Part shown: positions 34,069-41,890 of the stretch, one piece after another
Position numbering within the stretch: position 1 is the stretch's first letter
Layout: the number at the start of each line of letters is the position of its first letter
NCBI GenBank assembly: GCA_031283105.1
Contig: JAITCL010000035.1
Coordinates: forward strand, 1 to 45,512
Direction of reading: 5' to 3'
From: Treponema sp.
GTDB taxonomy: Bacteria > Spirochaetota > Spirochaetia > Treponematales > Breznakiellaceae
Length of the DNA stretch: 45,512 nt
Made by a program: the position numbers and the translations under genes
The notes under the pieces: generated by a model
Seen by the model: only the letters and a program-made list of their open reading frames with translations
Told to the model about the DNA's origin: nothing
The model's database searches: none

Positions 34069-34650
34069 TTAGAAGTTTGTCAGATAACAGATACCGATAA
34101 GCAAAACTGCCCACAGGGATTTATTATTCAGCGCATTATTTTTTTCTGTTCCTTTCAGGCTGCCAAGCCGGGAACCATACCACCAGAACAGCCCTATCTG
34201 GGAATCTATGCGGAAGGTATATTCGGTAAAATCGTCCTTACTGCTCTGCGAACCAAAGAAAAGATAGGCCAACTCGTCCAGAATTGAACCGAAATCTTTA
34301 AGGGCCTGTTGAAGATTATCCTGTACAATTAAAGTTATTAAAGGCGGTATTTCATCCTGCAGCTTTTCCTTGCGGGACACGTCATCTTTTTCAACCCAGG
34401 TTTTTTGTATTAACAGATCAAGGTTATTTTGAAAATGCCCCAGAAATTCACGCATCTGTCCGGTACCTTTTTCAACTCCCAGAATCCGGCGATATTCAGC
34501 GCCAATTCCCAATGCATCGGCAAAGCTGGTTGCTGCCGCAAAATCCAGCCCTTTCTCCGATGAAAACCATCCCGCAGGAAACAGGGTTTCCGCAGTTTTG
34601 CGGTACTCGCCGGGGATGGCATTATGTGCAGATGAAGAACTATGGTTCAT
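34069..34650 (-). CDS. hypothetical protein with a C-terminal membrane anchor
   Basis: 193 residues from the ATG at 34650; the frame stays open into the Nudix gene but that part is antisense-like and has no protein character. The body is helical and soluble ([47 protein letters not shown]). The last ~16 residues are hydrophobic ([13 protein letters not shown]), so it may be a tail-anchored protein. It ends 10 bases before glnS. I do not recognise a family. Confidence 0.6.
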   Translation of the reverse strand: MNHSSSSAHNAIPGEYRKTAETLFPAGWFSSEKGLDFAAATSFADALGIGAEYRRILGVEKGTGQMREFLGHFQNNLDLLIQKTWVEKDDVSRKEKLQDEIPPLITLIVQDNLQQALKDFGSILDELAYLFFGSQSSKDDFTEYTFRIDSQIGLFWWYGSRLGSLKGTEKNNALNNKSLWAVLLIGICYLTNF

Positions 34651-34681
34651 AGTTTTACCATGATAAGAAAAGGAAAAATAG

Positions 34682-35263
34682 TCAAGCGAGTGCCGCGCCC
34701 GCTCGCATACAATAAGCCTGTACCGCGCGGCGGGTTGAATCAAAGGCAATCTCATTGTAGTCAATGTCTTCCGGCTTGAGAAAGCGAACGGCGGTAATCT
34801 CATCCTGTTCAAGGCGCAGGTCTTGTTCCCGCAGACCCGGTGCGCGGAGGTAGAAATACAAATCGCAGGTATTGTAGGCAATGTTTTTGTAGGGATACAC
34901 ATTGGAAAATGAGGCAAACAGGGTAAAAACATCGGCAAGCGATGCGCCGTCGGGAATGGGCGGCGACCAGCCGATTTCTTCCTGTAATTCGCGGTACAGG
35001 CCCTCAAAAATACCTTCGCCGGGGTCTACAAAACCGCCGGGCAGGTCTAACTTGCCTGTTGCCGGCTCTTTGCCCCGAACCAGAAACAAAATCCGCTCTG
35101 CGGAGGAAGTACTATCGGCGGCCTCTTCCGGTACGCTGATTATACAGCCGGTGGCGGCGGCGGTGTTGTGATAGTACACCAGACCGCAATTGGGACAGCG
35201 AAATACTTTACCGTCCATAAAATTAATTTTTTCCGATGCGCACGCGGGGCAAAATTTAAACAT
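34682..35263 (-). CDS. Nudix hydrolase with N-terminal zinc ribbon
   Basis: 193 residues from the Met at 35263, which follows a GGAGCGG site; an ATG nine codons earlier lacks one. FCPACASEK...FRCPNCGLVYY is a four-Cys zinc ribbon. The Nudix box GFVDPGEGIFEGLYRELQEEIGW-type motif is complete. The pairing of ribbon and Nudix domain is that of NADH pyrophosphatase-like and ADP-ribose-type hydrolases; the substrate cannot be fixed from sequence. Confidence 0.9.
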   Translation of the reverse strand: MFKFCPACASEKINFMDGKVFRCPNCGLVYYHNTAAATGCIISVPEEAADSTSSAERILFLVRGKEPATGKLDLPGGFVDPGEGIFEGLYRELQEEIGWSPPIPDGASLADVFTLFASFSNVYPYKNIAYNTCDLYFYLRAPGLREQDLRLEQDEITAVRFLKPEDIDYNEIAFDSTRRAVQAYCMRAGAALA

Positions 35264-35325
35264 AGACCGCTCCGTTTCATTATGGCACAAATTTCGTTTT
35301 TTGTTCTATAATAAGTTGGTATACC

Positions 35326-36183
35326 ATGAAAATCGCTGAGTTACTGAAAAAGAAGACAACCCTCTCTTTTGAGGTATTTCCTCCCAAAGATGAAGTCCCT
35401 CTGGACGGGATTCAAAATACCCTTTCCCATCTGTACCGGTTCAAGCCTGATTTTATCAGTTGTACCTATGGTGCGGGAGGTTCCAAAAGAGGAAGAAATA
35501 TTGAACTTTGCGAGGTAGTTGAAAAAAGCGGACACACGGTTATGCCCCACCTGACCTGTGTTGGCCATAGCCGTGATGAAATGAAAAAAATAATAAAAGA
35601 TTATATTGACCGGGGGTTTGAAAATGTTCTGGCGTTGCGGGGCGATTTTCCTGCCGGATGGAATGGCACCAATGGTGATTTTTCCCACGCTGACGAGCTT
35701 ATTGCTTTTTTAAGCGCCGAGTTTCCCCAGATGTGCATTGCGGCGGCGGCTTATCCGGAAAAACATATTAGCGCCCCTTCTCTGGAAACGGACATTGCCT
35801 GTCTGCGTTCAAAGCAGGACAACGGCGCCCAATTCATAATAACCCAGCTTTGCCATGATGTGCCGGCCTTTGAACGCTTTCTGGAACAGATACGGAAAGC
35901 CGGCGTGACTATTCCCGTTATAGCGGGGATTATGCCGGTGCTGTCCTGCGAGCCTATTATCCGCATGACCATTTTTAATGGCTGTTCGATACCGGCGGAA
36001 CTTGCCGCCATTATAGGCAAATATCAAAATGATCCCGTCAGTTTCACCCGCGCCGGCATTGAATACACCGCCGTCCAGCTTCACCGTTATATCGCCGCGG
36101 GTGTAAACGGCCTGCATTTGTATTCACTGAACAAGTGGGAAAAAATCACTGAGACACTGAACGCTGCGGGGATCAGCAACTAG
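35326..36183 (+). CDS. metF: methylenetetrahydrofolate reductase
   Basis: 285 residues. LSFEVFPPKDE at the N-terminus, SCTYGAGGS, HLTCVGHSRDEM, VLALRGDFP, FIITQLCHD and PVIAGIMPV are the MetF flavoprotein signatures, and LHLYSLNKWEKI closes it. It reduces 5,10-methylene-THF to 5-methyl-THF for methionine synthesis. TATAAT (35307-35312) ends 14 bases before the ATG, so the leader is about seven bases and cannot hold a riboswitch. folC follows at once and is probably co-transcribed. Confidence 0.96.
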   Translation: MKIAELLKKKTTLSFEVFPPKDEVPLDGIQNTLSHLYRFKPDFISCTYGAGGSKRGRNIELCEVVEKSGHTVMPHLTCVGHSRDEMKKIIKDYIDRGFENVLALRGDFPAGWNGTNGDFSHADELIAFLSAEFPQMCIAAAAYPEKHISAPSLETDIACLRSKQDNGAQFIITQLCHDVPAFERFLEQIRKAGVTIPVIAGIMPVLSCEPIIRMTIFNGCSIPAELAAIIGKYQNDPVSFTRAGIEYTAVQLHRYIAAGVNGLHLYSLNKWEKITETLNAAGISN

Positions 36184-36200
36184 TATACAAGGAATATTTT

Positions 36201-37562
36201 CTGGGCAAGCATTTTTTATCATCGGCAGAAGTTTTTTCATGGCTCTCCCGGTACATCAATCTTGAAAGCGGGCACATACCCAAAATCCCCAAAAGTTACC
36301 GCCTTGATCGCATGGAGGTTCTGGCGGAACTTGCCGGGCATCCTGAAAACTGCGCTCCCTCTATCCACATAGCGGGGTCAAAAGGCAAGGGATCAGTTAC
36401 CGGAATGATTGCCTCGGTTCTGGAAGCGGATGGCCGCCGGGCGGCGCGTTATATGTCACCGCATATTGTTGATTATCGTGAACGGATATGCCTGGGTAAT
36501 TCATTTTTTGATGAGGCGGTATACTGCGCCGCCGGTGATGAATTGCGGGACATAGCGGAATGTAAAGTGCCTGCCGCGAAAAACAGCCTGTTTGACCCTG
36601 ACAGCGAGGAAGGGGAAGCCCTCACTTTTTTTGAACTTTTGACGCTGTATTTTTTCCTCTGCGCCCGAATCGGCAGCTGCGATGTCATGGTGGTGGAAAC
36701 CGGCATGGGGGGGCGGCTGGACTGTACCAATATTATCAATCCGCTGGTTTCGGTTATTACCCTGATTGAACTTGAGCATACCGCTTTTTTGGGCCAGACC
36801 ATTTCAGCGGTAGCGGGGGAAAAAGCCGGCATCATTAAACCCGGCAAACCTTTAATTTTGGCGCGGCAAAACGCCGAAGCCCTGGACATATTCAAAAAGC
36901 GGGCAAGTGAGAAAAACAGCCCGCTGTTGTACTTTCCCGATAGCGCGGCAATTGAAAATCCTCATATACACCCGAATGGCACTGATTTTTCCTTAACGCT
37001 GAGTTATACGCAATTACCGCCATTAAATCTTTCCATTCCGATACCAGGACTCATTCAGGCGGAAAATGCCGGACTTGCGGCGCTGGCGCTTAAAACCGCC
37101 TTCCCCGCCATTGATAATAATATTATTCGTCACGGATTGAGCGGCGTAAAAATCCCCGCCCGTTTTGAAAAGATTGCCGGTAATCCGCCGTTGATCATTG
37201 ACGGCGCTCATACGCCGGAAAGCGCCCTGTCCTGCGCCGAAACTTTTTGTTCGCTTTATGGCGAAAAGGGCATACTGCTGTTCGGTTGCGCCGCCGACAA
37301 AAACGCCGCCGCAATGGCGGATATTCTGCTGCCCCGCTTTTCACAGATTATTGTCACCACGCCGGGAACCTTCAAAGCCAGCGATCCCGAAAAAGTTTTC
37401 AACGCTTTTTCTTCCGACAAAACGCTGTTAATAAAAGACACCCGCACAGCGATACAGCAGGCGTTGGAAACAGGCCGGAAAAAAGGCTTACCCATTCTTG
37501 TTACCGGTTCGTTTTACCTTGCCTCAGAAGTCCGGGGGTTTGTTTTTTTTCCGGGGAGATGA
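36201..37562 (+). CDS. folC: folylpolyglutamate/dihydrofolate synthase, probable CTG start
   Basis: 453 codons from 36201. SIHIAGSKGKGSVTGMIASVL is the P-loop, VVETGMGGRLDCTN and HTAFLGQTISAVAGEKAGIIK are family motifs, and GAHTPES-type IIDGAHTPES closes the core. The first in-frame ATG is 36312, but the 37 preceding codons read as a normal FolC N-terminus (VFSWLSRYINLES, IPKSYRLDRM). No ATG, GTG or TTG occurs in frame between the upstream TGA and 36312. A CTG at 36201 has AAGGA seven bases before it, so I take that as start. The product adds glutamate to folates. Its 3' end overlaps the convergent XRE gene by 39 bases. Confidence 0.85.
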   Translation: MGKHFLSSAEVFSWLSRYINLESGHIPKIPKSYRLDRMEVLAELAGHPENCAPSIHIAGSKGKGSVTGMIASVLEADGRRAARYMSPHIVDYRERICLGNSFFDEAVYCAAGDELRDIAECKVPAAKNSLFDPDSEEGEALTFFELLTLYFFLCARIGSCDVMVVETGMGGRLDCTNIINPLVSVITLIELEHTAFLGQTISAVAGEKAGIIKPGKPLILARQNAEALDIFKKRASEKNSPLLYFPDSAAIENPHIHPNGTDFSLTLSYTQLPPLNLSIPIPGLIQAENAGLAALALKTAFPAIDNNIIRHGLSGVKIPARFEKIAGNPPLIIDGAHTPESALSCAETFCSLYGEKGILLFGCAADKNAAAMADILLPRFSQIIVTTPGTFKASDPEKVFNAFSSDKTLLIKDTRTAIQQALETGRKKGLPILVTGSFYLASEVRGFVFFPGR

Positions 37563-37898
37563 CTGAATCACTATTTTTTTCAAAGACTCAATAAAGGCAA
37601 ACAAAGCCCGTAATTCATCGTCGTTCATTTGTTCAACATCCATAATTATTTTTTTCTGTAAACTTGATAAATCACGCCCACGCCCGGCAATCATTTTTGG
37701 TTCCTGGCCCGTTATAATCCAGTCTTTTGAATAACCGTACAGCCGTTCAATCAGCAAGGCGGTACTGTTGGACATACCGGATTCGTTTCTGAGGACTTTG
37801 GATATGTAACTGTCTGTAACATTGATGTTCTTGGCAAATTCCTTCTGTTTTAATCCGCACTCATTGATTATTATTTTCATTCTGTCAGACAGGGCCAT
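37524..37898 (-). CDS. XRE-family helix-turn-helix regulator
   Basis: 124 residues from the Met at 37898. The open frame reaches 37952, but the promoter TTGACC-17-TATCCT ends six bases before 37898, and MALSDRMKIIINECGLKQ is the usual beginning of such proteins. LKQKEFAKNINVTDSYISKVLRNESGMSNSTALLIERLYG is the HTH domain; the C-terminal part (DLSSLQKKIIMDVEQMNDDELRALFAFIES) resembles oligomerisation helices of phage-type repressors. It probably controls its own gene and the divergent small gene through the TGTAGTAGGT boxes. Confidence 0.85.
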   Translation of the reverse strand: MALSDRMKIIINECGLKQKEFAKNINVTDSYISKVLRNESGMSNSTALLIERLYGYSKDWIITGQEPKMIAGRGRDLSSLQKKIIMDVEQMNDDELRALFAFIESLKKIVIQSSPRKKNKPPDF

Positions 37899-37904
37899 AT
37901 ATAC

Positions 37905-37933
37905 AGGATACATAGAGAAATGTAGTAGGTCAA
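37905..37933 (-). promoter_or_regulatory. XRE gene promoter with operator box
   Basis: TTGACC (37933-37928), 17-bp spacer, TATCCT (37910-37905), six bases to the ATG. The box TGTAGTAGGT (37921-37930) overlaps the -35 and occurs again at 38011. Confidence 0.65.
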
Positions 37934-37982
37934 CATTCGGTTTTTGGGCCATAAAAATACCTTAAAAAAGGCGTTTTTTCCC

Positions 37983-38020
37983 TTGACAATGTAGTTACTC
38001 AATGTTAAATTGTAGTAGGT
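37983..38020 (+). promoter_or_regulatory. promoter and operator boxes of the gene at 38043
   Basis: TTGACA (37983-37988), 17-bp spacer, TAAATT (38006-38011). Boxes starting TGTAGT lie at 37990 and 38011, 21 bp or two helical turns apart; the second, TGTAGTAGGT, is identical to the one in the XRE promoter. Confidence 0.7.
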
Positions 38021-38042
38021 TAATTTTATAAAAGGAGCTGTC

Positions 38043-38251
38043 TTGGAACATCACACGGTAAAGGATGAAATTATCAATTTTATCCTGAATTCTCCGGAAG
38101 AGGCGAATTCCAAAGTGGCCATTTTTATTGCCGGAATGCAGGCCCAGAAGAATTTGACGGACTACCGCCGGAAAACGGGCAAGTGCTTGTTTATAACGGG
38201 CAGGGATGGCGTTTCTGGTGTGAAAACCAGTCAAGCGGGAAAGTGAAATGA
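38043..38251 (+). pseudogene. small gene beside XRE regulator, probably frameshifted
   Basis: A TTG start with AAAGGAG upstream begins EHHTVKDEIINFILNSPEE, then KVAIFIAGMQAQ. In this frame the protein ends at 38246 with an unconvincing tail. The frame one base back, from about 38143, reads PEEFDGLPPENGQVLVYNG, then QGWRFWCENQSSGK, and stops at 38251; this is far more protein-like. A single lost base near 38143 explains both. No classical slippery heptamer is visible. Function unknown; its promoter carries the XRE operator boxes, so it is likely the regulator's target. Confidence 0.55.
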
Positions 38252-38288
38252 TGGGAAGTTATGTGTGATAAAATCCTGAATTTTTTGA

Positions 38289-38331
38289 GGAACGGGCATA
38301 AACCTGTTCCTGCAAACTGTTTCAGTTTTTT
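38289..38331 (+). terminator. two-hairpin terminator
   Basis: First hairpin GGAACGGG-CATAAA-CCTGTTCC (38289-38310, one G.T); second AAACTG-TTT-CAGTTT (38314-38328) running into T. It ends transcription before the lipoprotein gene. Confidence 0.55.
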
Positions 38332-38383
38332 ATAGCAACCGACTTTTGCCGGTTGAGTATTTTGCCAAAACAAGGAGAAAAAA

Positions 38384-39202
38384 ATGGCAAAGAAAAGTTT
38401 TTTTTGGGCGGCAATATTCGTTATTGTTGCATTGGTTCTCGGAAGTTGCGTATCGGCTTCTGTTGTAAAACAGGCTTATCCCACCGGTGTTGAACTGTAT
38501 CCGGCAGTTTATGGAACATTCTCGGAAATGTATCCAAATGCAAAGTATACAAGTATCGACTTTTACAATAACACTTATACTCTTACCGGTATAACGGGTA
38601 TGGCGCTCACCACGCCTCTTTCCTACGATATGACGGTTCGATTAACAGGTTCGGGTGAGATAGATATTTCATACGCAAATCTTTACCAGAAAGATACTAC
38701 CACGGGAAGATGGAGCAAAGCGGAAGCTTTTGGCTTCTATAATTACAACAAAGCTGTCAGTGATATTACATCAAAAATGCTGTCAATAGCCAATGATTCG
38801 GCAGCTCTGGCCCGTGCGGAAAAAGCGGCAATGGCGGATATTATCTTTGTATACACCATCATGGAAAAGTTCACCGATTTGGCATTTAAGGATTTTATCC
38901 AAAAGTACGCAAAAGGTTCCGTGTTTGTTTTGGAAGGTCCTGTATCTGATGTGAAAGAGTACGGTAAAGAGATAGATGGAAACACCTACAAATACCTTGT
39001 TACCATGAATAAAAATCTTATTGAGGATGATGCGCTTTTATCAGTTTTAACGGGAAAGACTATTTACTGCCGGCTCTATACCAACCGGGACGACGTTATA
39101 CGATTAAGTAAAACATCGGTTATGAAAGTTTCAGCAAAACTAGTCAGCGCATTTAAGGGTTCCAGTGGTTCGTTAATTTTGGATTTGGCGGCAAGCGAAT
39201 AG
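38384..39202 (+). CDS. lipoprotein of unknown function
   Basis: 272 residues with an AAGGAG site. The signal has basic KK, a hydrophobic run and the lipobox LVLGSC (Cys about residue 22), so it is lipid-anchored in the inner or outer membrane. The mature part shows YTSIDFYNNTYTLTG, TGSGEIDISYANLY and a central helical region, then FVLEGPVSDVKEYGKEID and GKTIYCRLYTNRDDVI, possibly an OB-like second domain. I do not recognise a named family. An inverted repeat follows the gene. Confidence 0.7.
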   Translation: MAKKSFFWAAIFVIVALVLGSCVSASVVKQAYPTGVELYPAVYGTFSEMYPNAKYTSIDFYNNTYTLTGITGMALTTPLSYDMTVRLTGSGEIDISYANLYQKDTTTGRWSKAEAFGFYNYNKAVSDITSKMLSIANDSAALARAEKAAMADIIFVYTIMEKFTDLAFKDFIQKYAKGSVFVLEGPVSDVKEYGKEIDGNTYKYLVTMNKNLIEDDALLSVLTGKTIYCRLYTNRDDVIRLSKTSVMKVSAKLVSAFKGSSGSLILDLAASE

Positions 39203-39215
39203 ATTATTGTTTATA

Positions 39216-39314
39216 CCTCACATAGAGGCACATCGTACCTGCGGTACGAGGACGTAATTTGTAGTTTCATGGTTTTCCTCCGTGTACTTCTGCGCCCCGT
39301 GCCTCTGTGTGAGG
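39216..39314. repeat. intergenic inverted-repeat element 1
   Basis: CCTCACATAGAGGCAC (39216-39231) and GTGCCTCTGTGTGAGG (39299-39314) are inverted copies with 15 of 16 matches, separated by 67 bases that contain a small hairpin CGTACC-TGC-GGTACG (39234-39248). A run of six T follows, so it may also end transcription of the lipoprotein gene. The rest of 39203-39505 holds nothing recognisable except the next promoter. Confidence 0.75.
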
Positions 39315-39470
39315 TTTTTTGGGTACAATGCAAATTGTATCTGATTCTTAACCGTTTCCAGGGGTTCATGCCCAGCAGAAAACACTACCGCAATGGCGGA
39401 TACTTGGAGTTATGCGCAATATTATTTGAAATTTTCTGTGAATTTTATAAGAAAATAATAAAAATAGGGC

Positions 39471-39499
39471 TTGACAATAAAAAAAAGACAAGTTAATAT
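39471..39499 (+). promoter_or_regulatory. promoter of the MNT/HEPN pair (leaderless type)
   Basis: TTGACA (39471-39476), 17-bp spacer, TAATAT (39494-39499), six bases to the ATG at 39506. No Shine-Dalgarno fits. Confidence 0.75.
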
Positions 39500-39505
39500 T
39501 TAAAT

Positions 39506-39832
39506 ATGGGTATTAATATACCATATATTGATAAAATTATCCCTATTATTATATCTATCGCGTCACCAGACCAGATTATACTTTTTGGTTCGTATGCGCG
39601 AGGGAATAATACTGAAAAAAGTGATATTGATTTGCTCATTATAAAAAAAGAACTAAAAAACAGTTTTGCTATTATTGATTCTATTTATATGGCTTTTTAT
39701 GAAAATAAAATAAAAGTTCCAGTTGATTTGCTTGCAATTGATTTTAATAGATATAATGAAATAAATAATGAAATAGGATATATCTATAAAACAATAAAGG
39801 AACAGGGGAAATTATTATATGGAACGCTATGA
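39506..39832 (+). CDS. MNT-type nucleotidyltransferase (antitoxin-like)
   Basis: 108 residues. ILFGSYARGNNTEKSDIDLLII carries the GSxARG and DxD motifs (residues 28-33 and 40-42) of minimal nucleotidyltransferases. In MNT/HEPN modules the MNT protein AMPylates and inactivates the HEPN toxin. Base composition is low GC relative to the housekeeping genes. The stop overlaps the HEPN start by 14 bases. Confidence 0.88.
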   Translation: MGINIPYIDKIIPIIISIASPDQIILFGSYARGNNTEKSDIDLLIIKKELKNSFAIIDSIYMAFYENKIKVPVDLLAIDFNRYNEINNEIGYIYKTIKEQGKLLYGTL

Positions 39833-40210
39833 GTCTTGGATTGAAAGAGCGAAAAGCAGTCTTGAAATATCAAAAATAGCGGTCAATGATAATGTATATT
39901 ATGAAGATTTGTGTTACCAATCTCAACAGGCTGTTGAAAAGGGGTTAAGGGTCTCTTAATATATTATGGTGTTGAACCTGAATTTACACACAGTATTGGA
40001 ATATTGTTAGATGAACTCGAGAAATTTATAACGATTCCTAAAAATATAAAAGAAACAATAAATTTAACAAAATACGCTGTTATAACAAGATATCCTGGAG
40101 AATATGATGAAATTACAAAAGAGGGATATAAGGAAAGTGTAAAAATAGCAAATAATTGTTTGGAATGGATAGAAAAAGCCATTAAAGAATGTAAAGAAAA
40201 TAAGAAATAA
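39819..40210 (+). pseudogene. HEPN-domain protein, frameshifted
   Basis: The gene starts at 39819, inside the MNT gene, and reads ERYESWIERAKSSLEISKIA, then DLCYQSQQAVEKGLRVS before a TAA. The frame one base back continues without a break as LLIYYGVEPEFTHSIGILL, TRYPGEYDEITKEGYKES and CLEWIEKAIKECKENKK, ending at 40210. Joined (130 codons) it is a normal COG2250-type HEPN protein, whose usual core is QQAVEKxLKxLLIxxG. A one-base deletion in the G-rich stretch near 39941-39951 is the simplest cause. The partner MNT gene is intact. Confidence 0.85.
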
Positions 40211-40390
40211 AAGCAAAAATACTGCACATAACAAGACTGTCTGACCACTAAAAATACTATAAAATAAAAAACCGTTGTTAAATTTTATACAAACAACGAC
40301 AAGATATGTACAAAAAGTTCGTGAGGTTTGTGGAAAAATCCTTCTTCCCCTGTTTATGTTAGTTCGTAGTTTATATGTCCAATATGTTAC

Positions 40391-40419
40391 TTTACAATTG
40401 TCCGACAATTGTCTATACT
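40391..40419 (+). promoter_or_regulatory. promoter with twin palindromes (antitoxin/PIN operon)
   Basis: TTTACA (40391-40396), 17-bp spacer, TATACT (40414-40419). The spacer is filled by two copies of the 8-bp palindrome ACAATTGT (40394-40401 and 40405-40412), a typical antitoxin operator. AGGAGG precedes the ATG at 40437. Confidence 0.8.
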
Positions 40420-40436
40420 GATACAGGAGGCTGAAT

Positions 40437-40739
40437 ATGCAATTTTTAACTATCCGTGAATTAAGCAAATCACCGGCTGAGACACTTACAAAACTCGGCG
40501 GAGACGGAAAAGCCGTCCTTACAAATAATGGCAAACCTCAGGCTTTATTATTCAAGATTGACGGAAACAGTTTTGAAAAAACGCTGTCTATGCTTCAAAA
40601 ACTGGAATTTTTACAGAACCTCACAGAAATGCGGCTTACATCAATGAAAAACGGCAACTCGGGAATGACCATTGATGAAATCAACGCCGAAATTAACGCT
40701 GTCAGAAAAAAACGAAAGAGAAAAGTAAAAATTGGTTAA
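40437..40739 (+). CDS. Phd-like antitoxin of a PIN toxin pair
   Basis: 100 residues. MQFLTIRELSKSPAETLTKLGGDGKAVLTNNGKPQALLFKI is the Phd/YefM-like DNA-binding half; the C-terminal half is helical, with a very basic end (RKKRKRKVK). It overlaps the PIN gene by 8 bases and its promoter has a twin palindrome, so it should autoregulate the pair and neutralise the toxin. Confidence 0.8.
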   Translation: MQFLTIRELSKSPAETLTKLGGDGKAVLTNNGKPQALLFKIDGNSFEKTLSMLQKLEFLQNLTEMRLTSMKNGNSGMTIDEINAEINAVRKKRKRKVKIG

Positions 40740-41133
40740 AGTTGTTCTGGATACAAATATTCTTGTTTCTTCGTTGTTAACAGATGGGCCGCCTTCCATC
40801 ATCGTTGACTTAATCGCTAATGGCAAGATAATTCCTTTTTACAGCAATCCAATCCTTCAGGAATACTGGGAGGTTCTCTCAAGAAAAAAGTTTAGTTTTG
40901 ATTCTTTACAAGTTACCCGTCTAATAAATGACATCGTAAGAACCGGAATTGCCGTTGAATGCAAGCAACTTAGTAAAAATAAAAAAATCAATGAAGATGA
41001 CAGGATATTTTATGATGCGGCTGTTGAAGCAATGGCCTTCTTAATAACCGGAAATATTAAGCATTTTCCAAAAGAATCATTTATTGTTACTCCCGCGCAA
41101 TTTTTAACAATCATTGCTAACCAATCCCGATAA
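40732..41133 (+). CDS. PIN-domain toxin (COG1569 type)
   Basis: 133 residues from a TTG start that overlaps the antitoxin stop. VVLDTNILVSSLL has the first catalytic Asp; YWEVLSRKKF supplies the conserved Glu; EDDRIFYDAAVEAMAFLITGNIKHFP supplies the downstream acidic residues. PIN toxins of this type are RNases that cut tRNA or rRNA. All key acidic residues are present, so it is probably functional. Confidence 0.87.
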   Translation: MVKVVLDTNILVSSLLTDGPPSIIVDLIANGKIIPFYSNPILQEYWEVLSRKKFSFDSLQVTRLINDIVRTGIAVECKQLSKNKKINEDDRIFYDAAVEAMAFLITGNIKHFPKESFIVTPAQFLTIIANQSR

Positions 41134-41181
41134 AATAATGAAAACCTGATACAATAAGTTTTTATTATTTTTTTTACCTGT

Positions 41182-41565
41182 TCAATGTATCAGAGGAACA
41201 CCGTATTGTGTGAATTCTTTGTCAAAAGTAATGAGAGTCATCTGCTCGAAAATGGCAGTTGCAAGAAGCAAGCGATCAAAGGGGTCCCGATGATGAAGCG
41301 TGAGTGTTTCCAAGTGTTTAATGTGACCTTCCTTTACAGGAAGAAGTTCAAAACCATTTTCTTCAATCATCGTAAAAAAATTGGCAACACCGCCTTCAAA
41401 CGTAAGCTTACCGAGGTTTATTTTGATAGCTAATTCCCACGCTGAAACAATACTTATGTATTTTTCATTTGCCGGTTCAGTAATAGCTGAAAGCGCTTCT
41501 TCTGAAAGTTTTTCAACATTCCCTAAAAACCATAAAATGATATGTGTGTCCAAAAGAAGTTTCAT
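41182..41565 (-). CDS. VapC-type PIN-domain toxin
   Basis: 127 residues. LLLDTHIILWFLG contains the first Asp; SIVSAWELAIKINLGKL has the Glu; HHRDPFDRLLLATAIFEQ and LITFDKEF the others, a complete PIN catalytic set with the DTHxxLW form typical of the COG3744 VapC group. It is preceded and overlapped by four bases by its antitoxin gene. It converges with the other PIN toxin, 48 bases away. Confidence 0.92.
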   Translation of the reverse strand: MKLLLDTHIILWFLGNVEKLSEEALSAITEPANEKYISIVSAWELAIKINLGKLTFEGGVANFFTMIEENGFELLPVKEGHIKHLETLTLHHRDPFDRLLLATAIFEQMTLITFDKEFTQYGVPLIH

Positions 41566-41822
41566 TGCATATAATCTTTAAAATCTTCAAGAGGCGCGTC
41601 AAAATCATCAGCCATCCAAATTTTGCCTTTCATACAGCCTGGTTTCGGCGTCTTCTTCGCAGGTTCAGTTGAAATAACAAACGGAATACCATGCTGTGAA
41701 ATCGCTTGACGTAAAAAAATATTTATTGCCGTGGTCATATTAAGCCCTAATGACATCAAAACATTCTGTGCCTTGGCTTTGACATCGCTATCCACGCGAA
41801 TATTAATATTAGTAACAGACAT
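41562..41822 (-). CDS. DinJ/VapB-like chimeric antitoxin
   Basis: 86 residues. The N-terminal half (TNINIRVDSDVKAKAQNVLMSLGLNMTTAINIFLRQ) is a RelB/DinJ ribbon-helix-helix domain. The C-terminal part (GCMKGKIWMADDFDAPLEDF) resembles the toxin-binding tail of DUF2281/VapB antitoxins that pair with PIN toxins. The combination fits its VapC partner. The start coincides with the predicted transcription start (TATATT ends six bases before the ATG). Confidence 0.85.
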   Translation of the reverse strand: MSVTNINIRVDSDVKAKAQNVLMSLGLNMTTAINIFLRQAISQHGIPFVISTEPAKKTPKPGCMKGKIWMADDFDAPLEDFKDYMQ

Positions 41823-41828
41823 ACAATC

Positions 41829-41857
41829 AATATATCACAATGTGCGCACATTGTCAA
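41829..41857 (-). promoter_or_regulatory. antitoxin promoter with 18-bp palindrome
   Basis: TTGACA (41857-41852), 17-bp spacer, TATATT (41834-41829). The perfect palindrome ACAATGTGCGCACATTGT (41837-41854) fills the spacer and touches the -35; it is the probable operator for the RHH antitoxin. Confidence 0.85.
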
Positions 41858-41890
41858 TATTTTATTTTTTTCCCTTTAATCCCAAAAACT

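Noticed and set aside
34651-35007. N-terminal extension of the tail-anchored hypothetical protein
   Set aside because: This part is an alternate frame of the Nudix gene with no protein character; the ATG at 34650 follows the end of the Nudix gene.
35291-35326. SAM or THF riboswitch before metF
   Set aside because: The -10 box leaves about seven bases of leader, too short for any riboswitch.
40273-40298. Hairpin CGTTGTT/AACAACG as terminator of the HEPN gene
   Set aside because: Seven weak pairs with a long loop and no T-run; not convincing.
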